64,000 nucleotides of DNA from Solirubrobacteraceae bacterium (GCA_025449845.1 JANWIP010000019.1:1-64000); one strand, 5' to 3'; counted from the stretch's first letter, positions 28,739 through 37,539 are shown. Numbers and translations are program-made. Notes: generated from the letters alone by a model not told the origin.

Positions 28739-29524
28739 GTGGTAGGCTCCGAATTCGTGAACGGTGTGAGTTTTGTCGCCCGCGCTGCGAGTCTGGTTGC
28801 TCTTGGACTGGTAGCCGCTCTGCTAGCGGCTGGGTGTGGGACGAGCAGCGTCGATGCTGCCGGCGACGCCAGTGGGCCTATCAGCATCGGCTCGACTAGC
28901 GGGCTCAGTAAGTCGCAGCTTTACCGGGTACCGTCAGGGTCGATGGAACCGACGCTACCTATCGGTACGAGGGTCGTCGTGCAGAAGGGGCGGCCAACCG
29001 TGGGAGCCATTGTGGTCTACCACCCGCCAGAAGGCGCCGAACGTGAGGAGTGTGGGCCTAAGCCCCACGTCATCAGACTCGGCGAGGCCGCTTGCGATGC
29101 GCCCATTCCTGAAGAGTCCAAAATCGAGTACATCAAGCGCGTCGTCGCCGGGCCCAACGACGAAATCTATGTTCGACGGGGCCACGTCTATCGGAAGGCC
29201 AATGGTTCAGGCGAGTTCGTACGCGAGAGTGATTCCTACATCCGCGCTTGCGGCGTCAGCCCAGAGTGCGATTTCCCGGTCCCGATCAAGATTCCAGCCG
29301 GGCACTGGTTTTTGATGGGAGACAACCGTGGAGAGTCCGACGACAGCCGCTTCCATGGACCCGTGCCGACGGCGTGGATCGTTGGCATGGCAACCTGGAT
29401 CACACAGCATGTGCCCCACTTGCATCCGGGACAAGTCCCGGCGCTAACGACGGAGCTACGACGCCGGGGGTGGACAGACACGGATATCGAGCAGCGCGTC
29501 ACGCCATACGTTCCTAGCCACTGA
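28739..29524 (+). CDS. Signal peptidase I-family protein with a lipobox-like N-terminus
   Basis: YRVPSGSMEPTLPIGTRVVV (Ser), IKRVVAGPNDEI (Lys), FLMGDNRGESDDSR; N-terminal SLVALGLVAALLAAGC. Confidence 0.85.
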   Translation: MVGSEFVNGVSFVARAASLVALGLVAALLAAGCGTSSVDAAGDASGPISIGSTSGLSKSQLYRVPSGSMEPTLPIGTRVVVQKGRPTVGAIVVYHPPEGAEREECGPKPHVIRLGEAACDAPIPEESKIEYIKRVVAGPNDEIYVRRGHVYRKANGSGEFVRESDSYIRACGVSPECDFPVPIKIPAGHWFLMGDNRGESDDSRFHGPVPTAWIVGMATWITQHVPHLHPGQVPALTTELRRRGWTDTDIEQRVTPYVPSH

Positions 29525-29730
29525 GCCCGACTGCCCTCAGCGCGACCTGCTGGCGGCGTTACCCCCAGTTGCCGGCAGATCTTGCGCGCAAGGCCGTAGT
29601 CGATCTCTCTATGACGCGGCACGACTGAGCGTGCTCCTTGCGTGCCGGCCCATCGTGCATGGTTCCCGCCCTCGTCTACTTGGCGGCAGCCATGAGCGCG
29701 CAAGTGGCGCTCGAGGTCGCGTCGCTTCAT
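29236..29730 (-). CDS. hicA: HicA-like mRNA interferase with unusually long C-terminal read-through
   Basis: MKRRDLERHLRAHGCRQVDEGGNHARWAGTQGARSVVPRHREIDYGLARKICRQLGV; remaining ~100 aa are antisense to the SPase gene. Confidence 0.75.
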   Translation of the reverse strand: MKRRDLERHLRAHGCRQVDEGGNHARWAGTQGARSVVPRHREIDYGLARKICRQLGVTPPAGRAEGSRAQWLGTYGVTRCSISVSVHPRRRSSVVSAGTCPGCKWGTCCVIQVAMPTIHAVGTGPWKRLSSDSPRLSPIKNQCPAGILIGTGKSHSGLTPQARM

Positions 29731-29948
29731 GCAGCGATCGTAAGATGCAGCGCTTCACGCTCGCGCCGATCGTCGGCGTTGCCGGGCTCCGGGGAGAGCA
29801 TCAGCCGCAACGCATCGATGACGTTTGCGCGCGCCTCCCCCCGCGTACGGCCCTGGCTGAAGACACCGTCCACCTCAGGGATCGACGCGATAACCCAGCC
29901 TTCATCTCCGGGCTCATAGACGATCGTCAAATCAAGCTGCTCAGGCAC
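29727..29948 (-). CDS. hicB: HicB-like antitoxin
   Basis: LDLTIVYEPGDEGWVIASIPEVDGVFSQGRTRGEARANVIDALRLML; 4-nt overlap with hicA. Confidence 0.8.
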   Translation of the reverse strand: MPEQLDLTIVYEPGDEGWVIASIPEVDGVFSQGRTRGEARANVIDALRLMLSPEPGNADDRREREALHLTIAA

Positions 29949-30190
29949 AAGCCAAAAGGATACCGTCCCTGGAGGGCACCACAGACGGGCAGCCTCCACC
30001 GTCGAGGGAACCCGAGAGCCGCGGATACGCGTGGTGGCGCAACAGAGGGGACGGAGATGGCGGGAAGATTCTCGAAATCTCCGTGGCCTCTGATCAGACA
30101 GCTCCATGAGGAGCGGTTTGGATCGCGAGACGCCTCAAGCCCCGATGCGCGCTGATAGGGCGCCCACCAAACCTCGCCGCGTCTCACCAC
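29948..30190 (-). pseudogene. MazF/PemK-like toxin remnant (frameshifted)
   Basis: Intact N-term MVRRGEVWWAPY; interior-like RHLRPLCCATTRIRGSRVPSTVEAARLWCPPGTVSF appears in another frame. Confidence 0.5.
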
Positions 30191-30390
30191 GGCTCGTGCC
30201 CGGCTGCCCGCTCCTCCTTGGCGAGCCTCTGCATCGTCTCTTCGAACGCAACCTCATGAAGCCCGGATATGTCGCCCCACTCGTCGGCGCCGTCGCCCGC
30301 GTGATCACGCTGAACGGCCCTCAGCGCGATCTCGGCGTCGTGCTCGCTCCAGCCCGATGCTTCTTGCAGAAGCTGCTCCTTCGCGGTCAT
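30184..30390 (-). CDS. MazE-like antitoxin
   Basis: MTAKEQLLQEASGWSEHDAEIALRAVQRDH...; overlaps the GTG start of the MazF-like remnant. Confidence 0.5.
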   Translation of the reverse strand: MTAKEQLLQEASGWSEHDAEIALRAVQRDHAGDGADEWGDISGLHEVAFEETMQRLAKEERAAGHEPW

Positions 30391-30468
30391 GGGGAGTTCG
30401 ATGATAGTTCATGGTGCCGACCCGACTGGCATAGAGATTTCGAGCTATGCCCACGTAGACGGCGAAAA

Positions 30469-30557
30469 CGGAGAGGGAGGGATTCGAACCCTCGAACGAG
30501 GTTTCCCCCGTTACGCGATTTCCAGTCGCGCCCGTTCAACCGCTCCGGCACCTCTCC
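30469..30557 (-). tRNA. tRNA-Ser(GGA)
   Basis: Reverse complement GGAGAGGTGCCGGAGCGGTTGAACGGGCGCGACTGGAAATCGCG...GGTTCGAATCCCTCCCTCTCCG; anticodon loop CTGGAAA, long variable arm. Confidence 0.95.
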
Positions 30558-30672
30558 GGGCACTGCGATGCTATGAGAACCCTGTGCGGTGGATATCCAC
30601 CGTCGTGAGCTCCGAGCGGCAGCCACAGGCTACGACACAAGCGGGGAGAGGCGCTGCTAGGCTGCGCTGCCT

Positions 30673-30837
30673 ATGTTGCTCCTCGCCAGCGCAGCCGTTT
30701 CCAAGGACATTGGCCTCATCGTCACCTTCATCGGGATCGGCATCGTCGTCAACATCATCGTCATCTACATCGCCGTGCAGGTGAGCGGCGAGCGCCATCA
30801 GAACCAGGAGCACCTCTCGCGCCGCTCCGGCGTCTGA
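30673..30837 (+). CDS. 54-aa single-pass membrane protein, unknown function
   Basis: MLLLASAAVSKDIGLIVTFIGIGIVVNIIVIYIAVQVSGERHQNQEHLSRRSGV. Confidence 0.5.
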   Translation: MLLLASAAVSKDIGLIVTFIGIGIVVNIIVIYIAVQVSGERHQNQEHLSRRSGV

Positions 30838-30918
30838 GCTTCAGCTCCGGGGTCTCGGTGCTTGTCGGCCCCGCCTGCCAGACCGTGCGGTGTCTGACCG
30901 TCCGCCGCGGCGTCTGAT

Positions 30919-31971
30919 TCAGGCCACGAAGACCGGCGTGCCCACGGGGGTGCGGCTGTAGAGCGCGATCACGTCGGGGATGCGCATGCGCACGCAGCCG
31001 TGCGAGGCGTCGTGCCCGATCGAGGAGTACTCCGAGGGGTCGATGCCGTGGATTCCCGCGCCCCCGTTAAAGGCCATGAAGCGCGCCTTCAGCGGGTCCT
31101 GGGGGCCGGGGGGGATCGTCTTGCCCGCCAGCGAGCCCGCCCACGCCGAGTTGGGGACCAGCCAGGGGGGGTCCACCTCCTTCCACTGGATCGCATACAG
31201 GCCCGGGGAGGTTTCCAGGCCCTGCATGCCTACCGCGATTTCGTAGGTCGAGGCCAGCTTGAGGTGTTCGTAGAAGCGCAGCGTGAAGGCATTGCGATCG
31301 ATCACGATGTAGGCGGGGTACTTGGTTGCCAGCTGCGCCGTCGTCACGGCGGGGTGGACGATGTGCGCGGGCGCGCGTACCGAGCTTGCCACGAGGGCCC
31401 CGGTGAGGGCCCGTCCCACGCGGGCGCGCAGCAGCTTTGCGTCGAGCACCACGCCGCTGTGGCCCTGCACCTCGCTGAGGCCCGTGGCGGTCGGCTGCAC
31501 GGAGGCGTTCACCGCCGGGTGGTCTACCTCCGAGCTCACGCGTTCGGCGAATTCGCGCACCGCCACGTGCGAGTAGTGGGCGTGCAGCGGGATGTTGCGG
31601 TGCACACTGCCGCCGAACAGTCCACGCGCGGTGCGCGCGAAGATCGATCCTTCGCGGCTCGCGCTCACGGCCTGTTCCACCAGGCTCGCCGCGTCGACCG
31701 TCAGGCCAGCGTCGCGGCCCGTGATGTGCCATGTGCGCGTGCCGTAGTGAACCGTCACCGGCTGCCGCGTGCGCCTCGCCAGTTCAGCTCGCAGCTTCAC
31801 CGTCGCCGCCGAGGCGCTCAGGCCGCCCACGGGCACCCCGCCGATGCTCACGCCGTTGGCGATGTTCTCGCGGCGTGAGTGGTCATAGGCGTACATCGCC
31901 AGCAGCGCCACCACCAGCACGCCCAGCAGGCCGGCGATCAGGAACGTTGGAGTTCGGCGGGCGGTGCTCAT
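30919..31971 (-). CDS. L,D-transpeptidase (YkuD) with N-terminal peptidoglycan-binding-like domain
   Basis: PAYIVIDRNAFTLRFYEHLKL...GIHGID...SHGCVRMRIPDVIALYSRTPVGTPV; single N-terminal TM. Confidence 0.9.
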   Translation of the reverse strand: MSTARRTPTFLIAGLLGVLVVALLAMYAYDHSRRENIANGVSIGGVPVGGLSASAATVKLRAELARRTRQPVTVHYGTRTWHITGRDAGLTVDAASLVEQAVSASREGSIFARTARGLFGGSVHRNIPLHAHYSHVAVREFAERVSSEVDHPAVNASVQPTATGLSEVQGHSGVVLDAKLLRARVGRALTGALVASSVRAPAHIVHPAVTTAQLATKYPAYIVIDRNAFTLRFYEHLKLASTYEIAVGMQGLETSPGLYAIQWKEVDPPWLVPNSAWAGSLAGKTIPPGPQDPLKARFMAFNGGAGIHGIDPSEYSSIGHDASHGCVRMRIPDVIALYSRTPVGTPVFVA

Positions 31972-32171
31972 CGGCTTCTCAGGGCGGTGCTCATCGGCTG
32001 CTCAGGCTGGCTCCACGTGCGAGACGACCCTCCACGAGGCGGGGGACTCCAGACCACTGGCCGAGCCTCGACGCACCCGTCCCCCGCGCGAGACGCGACT
32101 CGATCGTCCCAGTCTACCCTCGGATTGAACGTTTCAGTCCCCATGCAAGAGGACTTTCTTCAGAGTACGCC

Positions 32172-33512
32172 CTAGACCTGCTGATAGATCAAAAAGACGT
32201 TCAGGGCCGTTATCAGGGCGGCCAGCCCACCGGCCGCGATCGTCGTGGGCAGGCGATTCACGTGCACGCCCATCACGCTGCGCCTGCTGGTCAGCAGCAC
32301 CAGCGGGATCAGCGCCAGCGGAATACCGAACGACAGCACCACCTGGCTGAACACCAGCACTTCCGTGGGTCCGAAGCCGAGCGCCAGTACGAGGATCGCC
32401 GGCAGCATCGTCAACAGCCGCCGCAGGAACAGGGGAATGTTGAAGCCTACGAAGCCGCGCATCACCAGCTGTCCCGCATATGTGCCCACCGAGGAGGACG
32501 AAGCTCCCGAGGCCAGCAGCGCCACCGCGAACGCCAGCGCCGCGCCGCCGCCTACCAGCTGCGCGAAGCCCGCGTGGGCCTCGCTCAGCGTGCTTACTTC
32601 CGTGTGGCCTGTGCCGTGGAAGAGCTTCGCTGCCACCGCCAGCATCGCCATGTTCACCAGGCCCGCCAGCCCCAGCGCCACGATCACGTCCACGCGCTCA
32701 TAGCGCAGAACCTTTGCGCGCTCGCGGTCATCGCGCACCGGCGTGCGTCCGTTCGTCAGCGCCGAGTGCAGGTAGATCACGTGCGGCATCACCGTCGCGC
32801 CAATGATCCCCACCGCCAGATACAGGCTGGAGGTGCCCGCCAGATGGGGGGACAGGCCGTCCAGCGACTCCCGCGCCGAGGGGCCGATCTTCAGTGCCTC
32901 ATACAGAAAGCCCATGAAGACGATGCCCAGCAGCGCCGACACCGCCAGCTCAAAGCGGCGGTGGCCGCGGCTCTGCAGGTGCAGGATCGCGAACGCGATC
33001 ACTCCCGTCATCAGCCCCGCCGGCAGCATCGGCACGCCGAACAGCAGATTCAGCCCCAGTGCCGCGCCTACGAACTCCGCCACATCGGTGGCCATCGCCA
33101 TGATCTCCGCCTGCACCCACATCGCCCACGACGCCTCGCGCGGGTAGCGCCGCCGGAACAGCTCTGGCAGGCTCGCGTCCGTCACGATCCCGAGCTTCGC
33201 CGACAGGTACTGGATCAGCATCGCCATCAGATTGGCCACCAGCACCACCCACAGCAGCAGGTACCCGAACTTCGCTCCCCCCTGGATGTTCGTCGCGAAG
33301 TTGCCCGGGTCCACATAGGCGATGGCCGCCACGAACGATGGTCCCAGCATGCTCAGCATCGCCCGCACCCGCCCGCGCGCGAACAGCGTTTCCAGTGCGC
33401 TAGGCGCGATGCCAGCGGTGGCGCTGCCGGCAGCCGCGCCGGGCGCGGGCAGCGCGGCCCCACCCACTCCTTCCAAAACAGGCGCCGTGCTCCGCGGCGG
33501 AATCGGCGTCAT
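32172..33512 (-). CDS. mntH: NRAMP-family Mn2+/Fe2+ transporter (MntH-like)
   Basis: GPSFVAAIAYVDPGNFATNIQGGAKFGYLLLWVVLVANLMAMLIQ (DPGN motif), MPHVIYLHSAL. Confidence 0.95.
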   Translation of the reverse strand: MTPIPPRSTAPVLEGVGGAALPAPGAAAGSATAGIAPSALETLFARGRVRAMLSMLGPSFVAAIAYVDPGNFATNIQGGAKFGYLLLWVVLVANLMAMLIQYLSAKLGIVTDASLPELFRRRYPREASWAMWVQAEIMAMATDVAEFVGAALGLNLLFGVPMLPAGLMTGVIAFAILHLQSRGHRRFELAVSALLGIVFMGFLYEALKIGPSARESLDGLSPHLAGTSSLYLAVGIIGATVMPHVIYLHSALTNGRTPVRDDRERAKVLRYERVDVIVALGLAGLVNMAMLAVAAKLFHGTGHTEVSTLSEAHAGFAQLVGGGAALAFAVALLASGASSSSVGTYAGQLVMRGFVGFNIPLFLRRLLTMLPAILVLALGFGPTEVLVFSQVVLSFGIPLALIPLVLLTSRRSVMGVHVNRLPTTIAAGGLAALITALNVFLIYQQV

Positions 33513-34264
33513 GCAACACCTTCGCGGGTCGGGGTCCGGGAGGGGGGCGAGGCGATGTGAGCTCGTTCCTGTCCCAGCTGATTCGGGCCCATCTCCACGC
33601 GCATCGCCTGTGCCAGCTGGCCGCCGAGCGCGTGCTCGGCGCCGCTTGCGCCGAAGCTCACCAGCAGTGGCCCGCCGAAGGGCTGGTGCTCGAGCACCTC
33701 AAACGCGTCGCCTGGGGAGATGCCCAGGCCCGCCAGGTAGCGCAGCATCTCGGGGTCCGCGTCGGAGACTCGCACGAACACCCCGCGCTCTCCTGCCGCC
33801 ATGCTGTCGAGCGCGCGCGTGGGGGTCTCCGCCAGCTCCAGCTCCGCTGTGGGGATCGGATCGCCGTGGGGGTCTGCCGTCGGGTTTCCCAGCTTCGCCG
33901 CGATCAGCTCCTCGAGCTCCTCGCTGAGCACGTGCTCCAGCACCTCCGCCTCGGCGTGCACCCGGTCCCATGGCATCTGCAGCGTCTCCGCCAGGAACAG
34001 CTCCAGCAGGCGGTGATGGCGGATCACCTCCAGCGCCACCTTGCGCCCTTTTGCCGTCAGCGTCACGCCGCGGTAGGGCACGTGCACGATCAGCTCTAGC
34101 TCGCCTAGTTTCTTCAGCATCGCCGACACCGACCCCGCCGTGATCTCCAGCCGCTCCGCCAGTGCGTTCGTGGAAACCGGCTCTTCGTGGCGCGATTCCA
34201 GCGTAAAGATCGCCTTGCAGTAGTCCTCCACCGCCGGTGTCCGCGTGATGTCTCGTGCCGCCAT
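33509..34264 (-). CDS. mntR: DtxR/MntR-family metal-dependent repressor
   Basis: VEDYCKAIFTLESRHEEPVSTNALAERLEITAGSVSAMLKKL...HRLLELFLAETL; C-terminal FeoA-like domain; ATGA overlap with mntH. Confidence 0.9.
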   Translation of the reverse strand: MAARDITRTPAVEDYCKAIFTLESRHEEPVSTNALAERLEITAGSVSAMLKKLGELELIVHVPYRGVTLTAKGRKVALEVIRHHRLLELFLAETLQMPWDRVHAEAEVLEHVLSEELEELIAAKLGNPTADPHGDPIPTAELELAETPTRALDSMAAGERGVFVRVSDADPEMLRYLAGLGISPGDAFEVLEHQPFGGPLLVSFGASGAEHALGGQLAQAMRVEMGPNQLGQERAHIASPPSRTPTREGVA

Positions 34265-34278
34265 TAAAAGAAGTTTAG

Positions 34279-34306
34279 CCATGCCAAGAATTTTGTCAAG
34301 GCATGG
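34279..34306. promoter_or_regulatory. Inverted repeat CCATGCC-14nt-GGCATGG upstream of mntR
   Basis: 7-bp perfect arms ~15 nt upstream of the mntR start. Confidence 0.4.
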
Positions 34307-34339
34307 GGTGGCGAGCGCTTGTGCTCATCGCCGCGGTAG

Positions 34340-35125
34340 GTGTCTAATAGGGGTCGCAACGCGCGCGTCCGTCCTTTTGTAAAAGATGCATCCCCAGTGG
34401 ACCGTGACTTCGAGCTCCAGACCCACCGCGCTGAGGACCGCCACTGGTGGTACAGCGGGCGCCGCCGCGTCCTTGACGTTGTGCTGCGCAGCCTCGCCTT
34501 GCCGCCGGCCGCGCGCATACTGGACGCCGGCTGCGGCTCCGGGCGCAACATGGTCGATCTGCAGCACTACGGCGACGTCACCGGCATCGAGCTCTCGCCG
34601 CCGAGCGTTCAGGCTGCTCGTGCGCGCCACGTGGGGGAGGTCGTTGAAGGGTCCGTGTTGGAGATGCCTTTCGCGGACGACAGCTTCGAGCTGGCCGTCA
34701 GTCTCGATGTCATCGAGCATCTCGAGGATGACGTCGGCGCGCTGCGCGAGCTACGCCGCGTCGTCGCTCCGGGGGGCCGGCTGCTTGTCACAGTGCCCGC
34801 CTACCAGTGGCTCTGGTCCCGCCACGACGTCGTCAACCATCACCACCGTCGCTACAGTCGTCGCACGCTTGTGGGGGCGGCCGAGAGCGCCGGCTGGGAG
34901 GCGCAGCGCACCACGCACTTCAACTTCCTCCTCCTGCCGCTCGCCGTTGGTATGCGCGCGCTTGAGCCGCTGGATCGCGGTAAGAAGGGGGCGAGCCTCG
35001 ATCTCTGGATACCTCCCGCCCCGCTCAACTGGGGTCTGCAGCAGCCGCTGAACCTTGAGGCCGGGCTGATCGCGCGCGGCGTCCGCATTCCCGCCGGGCT
35101 CTCGCTGCTTGCGCTCTTCGCCTGA
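34340..35125 (+). CDS. Class I SAM-dependent methyltransferase
   Basis: ARILDAGCGSGRNMVDLQHYGDVTGIELSP...FELAVSLDVIEHLEDD. Confidence 0.85.
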   Translation: MSNRGRNARVRPFVKDASPVDRDFELQTHRAEDRHWWYSGRRRVLDVVLRSLALPPAARILDAGCGSGRNMVDLQHYGDVTGIELSPPSVQAARARHVGEVVEGSVLEMPFADDSFELAVSLDVIEHLEDDVGALRELRRVVAPGGRLLVTVPAYQWLWSRHDVVNHHHRRYSRRTLVGAAESAGWEAQRTTHFNFLLLPLAVGMRALEPLDRGKKGASLDLWIPPAPLNWGLQQPLNLEAGLIARGVRIPAGLSLLALFA

Positions 35126-35129
35126 GCCG

Positions 35130-35216
35130 CCTTACGCGGGCTGCGTGCGCTTGTGCGGGCTGCGTCAGGCGGGCTGCGTGCGCTTACGCGGGCTGCGTTA
35201 CGCGGGCTGCGTGCGA
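35130..35216. repeat. Imperfect GC-rich tandem repeat of GCGGGCTGCGTGCGCTTAC-like units
   Basis: GCGGGCTGCGT recurs five times within ~85 nt between two convergent genes. Confidence 0.8.
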
Positions 35217-35632
35217 AAAGTCCAGGCGCGATTTGCCACGAAGGTCACCACGACCACGACCACGATCGCCACCGCCTGCCCCACCAGTTCGTCCATCCCC
35301 AGGCCGCTCACGCATAACGCCACGAGGCCCAGGTTCAGCAGCAGGCCGCCACTCTGCACCACGCCCCAGCGTACCGGTGTCAACGAGTCGCCTACGTGGC
35401 CGCGAAAGGTCCAGCGGCGGTTGAGCAGAAAGCCGTTCACCGCGCCGACGATGAAGCCGATCGCCGAGGCCGCCAGGTACCACACGCCGAAGCCCTTCAG
35501 CAGCACCGTATAGACCGCCAGGAACAGCAGCGTGTTGCTGACACCGACGATGCCGAACTTGACGAACTGCACCATCAGCGGCATTCTCAGCCTGCTTACA
35601 GGTTGGTTCTCTACTCTTCTCACAAGGGACAC
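35198..35632 (-). CDS. GtrA-family membrane protein
   Basis: FVKFGIVGVSNTLLFLAVYTVLL...GFIVGAVNGFLLNRRWTFRG...VTFVANRAWTF. Confidence 0.9.
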   Translation of the reverse strand: MSLVRRVENQPVSRLRMPLMVQFVKFGIVGVSNTLLFLAVYTVLLKGFGVWYLAASAIGFIVGAVNGFLLNRRWTFRGHVGDSLTPVRWGVVQSGGLLLNLGLVALCVSGLGMDELVGQAVAIVVVVVVTFVANRAWTFRTQPA

Positions 35633-35659
35633 TTAACCAGCTTCGCTCCTTCATCCCCC

Positions 35660-36697
35660 ATGTCCGCCACCGTAAGCCAACCTCACGCCCTGCGCTCGCT
35701 CGCGCTGCTCAGCGTCGTGGCGCCCGTCTACAACGAGGAACAGCTCATCGAGCTCTTCGTCAAGCGCACCTGTGCAGCGCTCGGGGACTACACCTTTGAG
35801 TTGGTGCTCGTCGACGACGGCTCAAGCGACGCAACCCCTGAGCTGCTTGATCGTCTCGCCGACCAGGACCCCCGCGTGCGCGTCATCCACCTCTCGCGCA
35901 ACTTCGGTCATCAGGCCGCGCTCACCGCCGGGCTTGAGCACGCCGTCGGTGATGTCGTCGCCATGATCGACGCCGACCTGCAGGACCCGCCCGAGCTGAT
36001 CCCCACCATGATCGAGCAGTGGCAGCAGGGCTCCGACGTCGTCTACGCCGTGCGCAAGCAGCGCGAGGGGGAGACCGCCTTCAAGCTCGCCACCGCCTCC
36101 TGGTTCTACAAGCTCTTCGACAAGCTCGCCCAGGTCGACCTCGAGCCCAACTCCGGTGACTTCAGGCTGCTCGACCGCGCTGCCTTGAACGCGCTCCTGG
36201 CCATGACCGAGCGCTCGCGCTTCCTGCGCGGCATGACCGTCTGGGTCGGCTTTACCCAGACCGCCGTCCCTTATGAGCGCGACGCCCGCCATGCCGGTGA
36301 GACCAAGTACACGCTGCGCAAAATGCTGCGCTTCTCGCTCGATGCCATCGCCTCCTTCTCGCACCTGCCGCTGCAGCTCGCCACCTACGTCGGCATCGTC
36401 TCCGCCGGCGTAGCCTTCATCGCCATCCCCGTCGTCATCGGGCTGCGTCTCGTCGATTCCTATCTGCCCGGCTTCGGCTCCATCACCATTGCCATTCTGC
36501 TGCTCGGCGGTATCCAGTTGATCGCCCTTGGCGTCATCGGCGAGTACGTGGGGCGCATCTATGACGAGGTCAAGCACCGGCCTCTCTACATCGTGCGCGA
36601 GGAGCGCAACCGGCCTCAGGAGAACCATCTCGGTCTGCCCGTAGGCCCCATCGAGCGTGCCGGGCTGCCCGCGCGCGTGCCGGACCACGTTGCTTGA
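35660..36697 (+). CDS. GT2 DPM1/ArnC-like polyprenyl-phosphate glycosyltransferase
   Basis: LSVVAPVYNEEQLIELFVKR...VLVDDGSSDATPELLDRLADQ...ALTAGLEHAVGDVVAMIDADLQDPPELIPTM; C-terminal TM helices. Confidence 0.9.
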   Translation: MSATVSQPHALRSLALLSVVAPVYNEEQLIELFVKRTCAALGDYTFELVLVDDGSSDATPELLDRLADQDPRVRVIHLSRNFGHQAALTAGLEHAVGDVVAMIDADLQDPPELIPTMIEQWQQGSDVVYAVRKQREGETAFKLATASWFYKLFDKLAQVDLEPNSGDFRLLDRAALNALLAMTERSRFLRGMTVWVGFTQTAVPYERDARHAGETKYTLRKMLRFSLDAIASFSHLPLQLATYVGIVSAGVAFIAIPVVIGLRLVDSYLPGFGSITIAILLLGGIQLIALGVIGEYVGRIYDEVKHRPLYIVREERNRPQENHLGLPVGPIERAGLPARVPDHVA

Positions 36698-36826
36698 GAG
36701 CACGTGTGCTTGAAAGCCGTGCTTGAGGGCTCCACCTCCTGGACATCATTGGTGTGGCACCGCTCCACTTGGGCTTCTGCTGTGTTCTTTTTGATGGCAC
36801 CCCACAAGGAAAGGGACTAACTACGC

Positions 36827-37486
36827 ATGCCACGCTCGCCTCAGCTCCATCCCCGCACACTTGCACTGCTCGCCACCCCCGCCGTCATCGGCGCCATGAC
36901 TGTCGCTATGCCGGCGCTTGCCGGCACCAATCTGCTGGGCAGCACCACGGCCCACACGGCCAGCAGCTCGCACTGCATCATTGCCATCGTCAGGCATCAC
37001 CACGTGCGTGAGTGCCTTATCGCCGGCTCTCGCGGCCCGCGCGGCTTCACCGGCGGACCTGGGCCTAAGGGTGACACCGGCGCCAAGGGATCCAGGGGCG
37101 CTACTGGCGCCAAGGGGCCCACAGGGGCTACGGGGCCACAGGGGCCGCAGGGAGTGCCCGGAACGGCGCGCGCCTACGCCGTGGTGCAGACGACCCCTGA
37201 AGTCAAGCTCATTGCTGGCCAGAGCTCCAACATCACGAGCGTCAGCATTGCCGCCGAAGGTGTCTACTGCATTATTCCCGCGGCTCCCATCGATGCTTCC
37301 AAGGAGACCATCGCGGTCTCGCCCGAGGTCTCCTACACCCCCTCAGGCACCCCCCCCGGTGTGATTGCCGTCAACGCGCAGCATCCCCACTGCTCATCCT
37401 CTCCCACCGCCTTTGAGGTCGATACCTACAAGCAGGGCGAAAGTACACCCAAGGGTGGGTATGCCTTCACGATCGTGGTGCCTTAG
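36827..37486 (+). CDS. Secreted collagen-like (Gly-X-Y repeat) protein
   Basis: GSRGPRGFTGGPGPKGDTGAKGSRGATGAKGPTGATGPQGPQGVPG, 15 consecutive G-X-Y triplets. Confidence 0.8.
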   Translation: MPRSPQLHPRTLALLATPAVIGAMTVAMPALAGTNLLGSTTAHTASSSHCIIAIVRHHHVRECLIAGSRGPRGFTGGPGPKGDTGAKGSRGATGAKGPTGATGPQGPQGVPGTARAYAVVQTTPEVKLIAGQSSNITSVSIAAEGVYCIIPAAPIDASKETIAVSPEVSYTPSGTPPGVIAVNAQHPHCSSSPTAFEVDTYKQGESTPKGGYAFTIVVP

Positions 37487-37499
37487 CAGGCTGTAAGCA

Positions 37500-37539
37500 G
37501 GAGCTCATGCGGTCAGGCCATAATGACCGCATGAGCTCC
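37500..37539. repeat. 16-bp perfect inverted repeat GGAGCTCATGCGGTCA-8nt-TGACCGCATGAGCTCC
   Basis: Read directly; right arm contains the ATG at 37531. Confidence 0.9.

Noticed and set aside
31000-31878. 292-aa plus-strand ORF
   Set aside because: Antisense to the L,D-transpeptidase with Arg/His-rich low-complexity translation.
31731-33560. 609-aa plus-strand ORF
   Set aside because: Low-complexity His/Gln/Arg-rich frame antisense to mntH and the L,D-transpeptidase; a product of high GC.
35130-35216. Possible CRISPR-like array
   Set aside because: Units are contiguous and imperfect with no spacers; no cas genes anywhere in the window.
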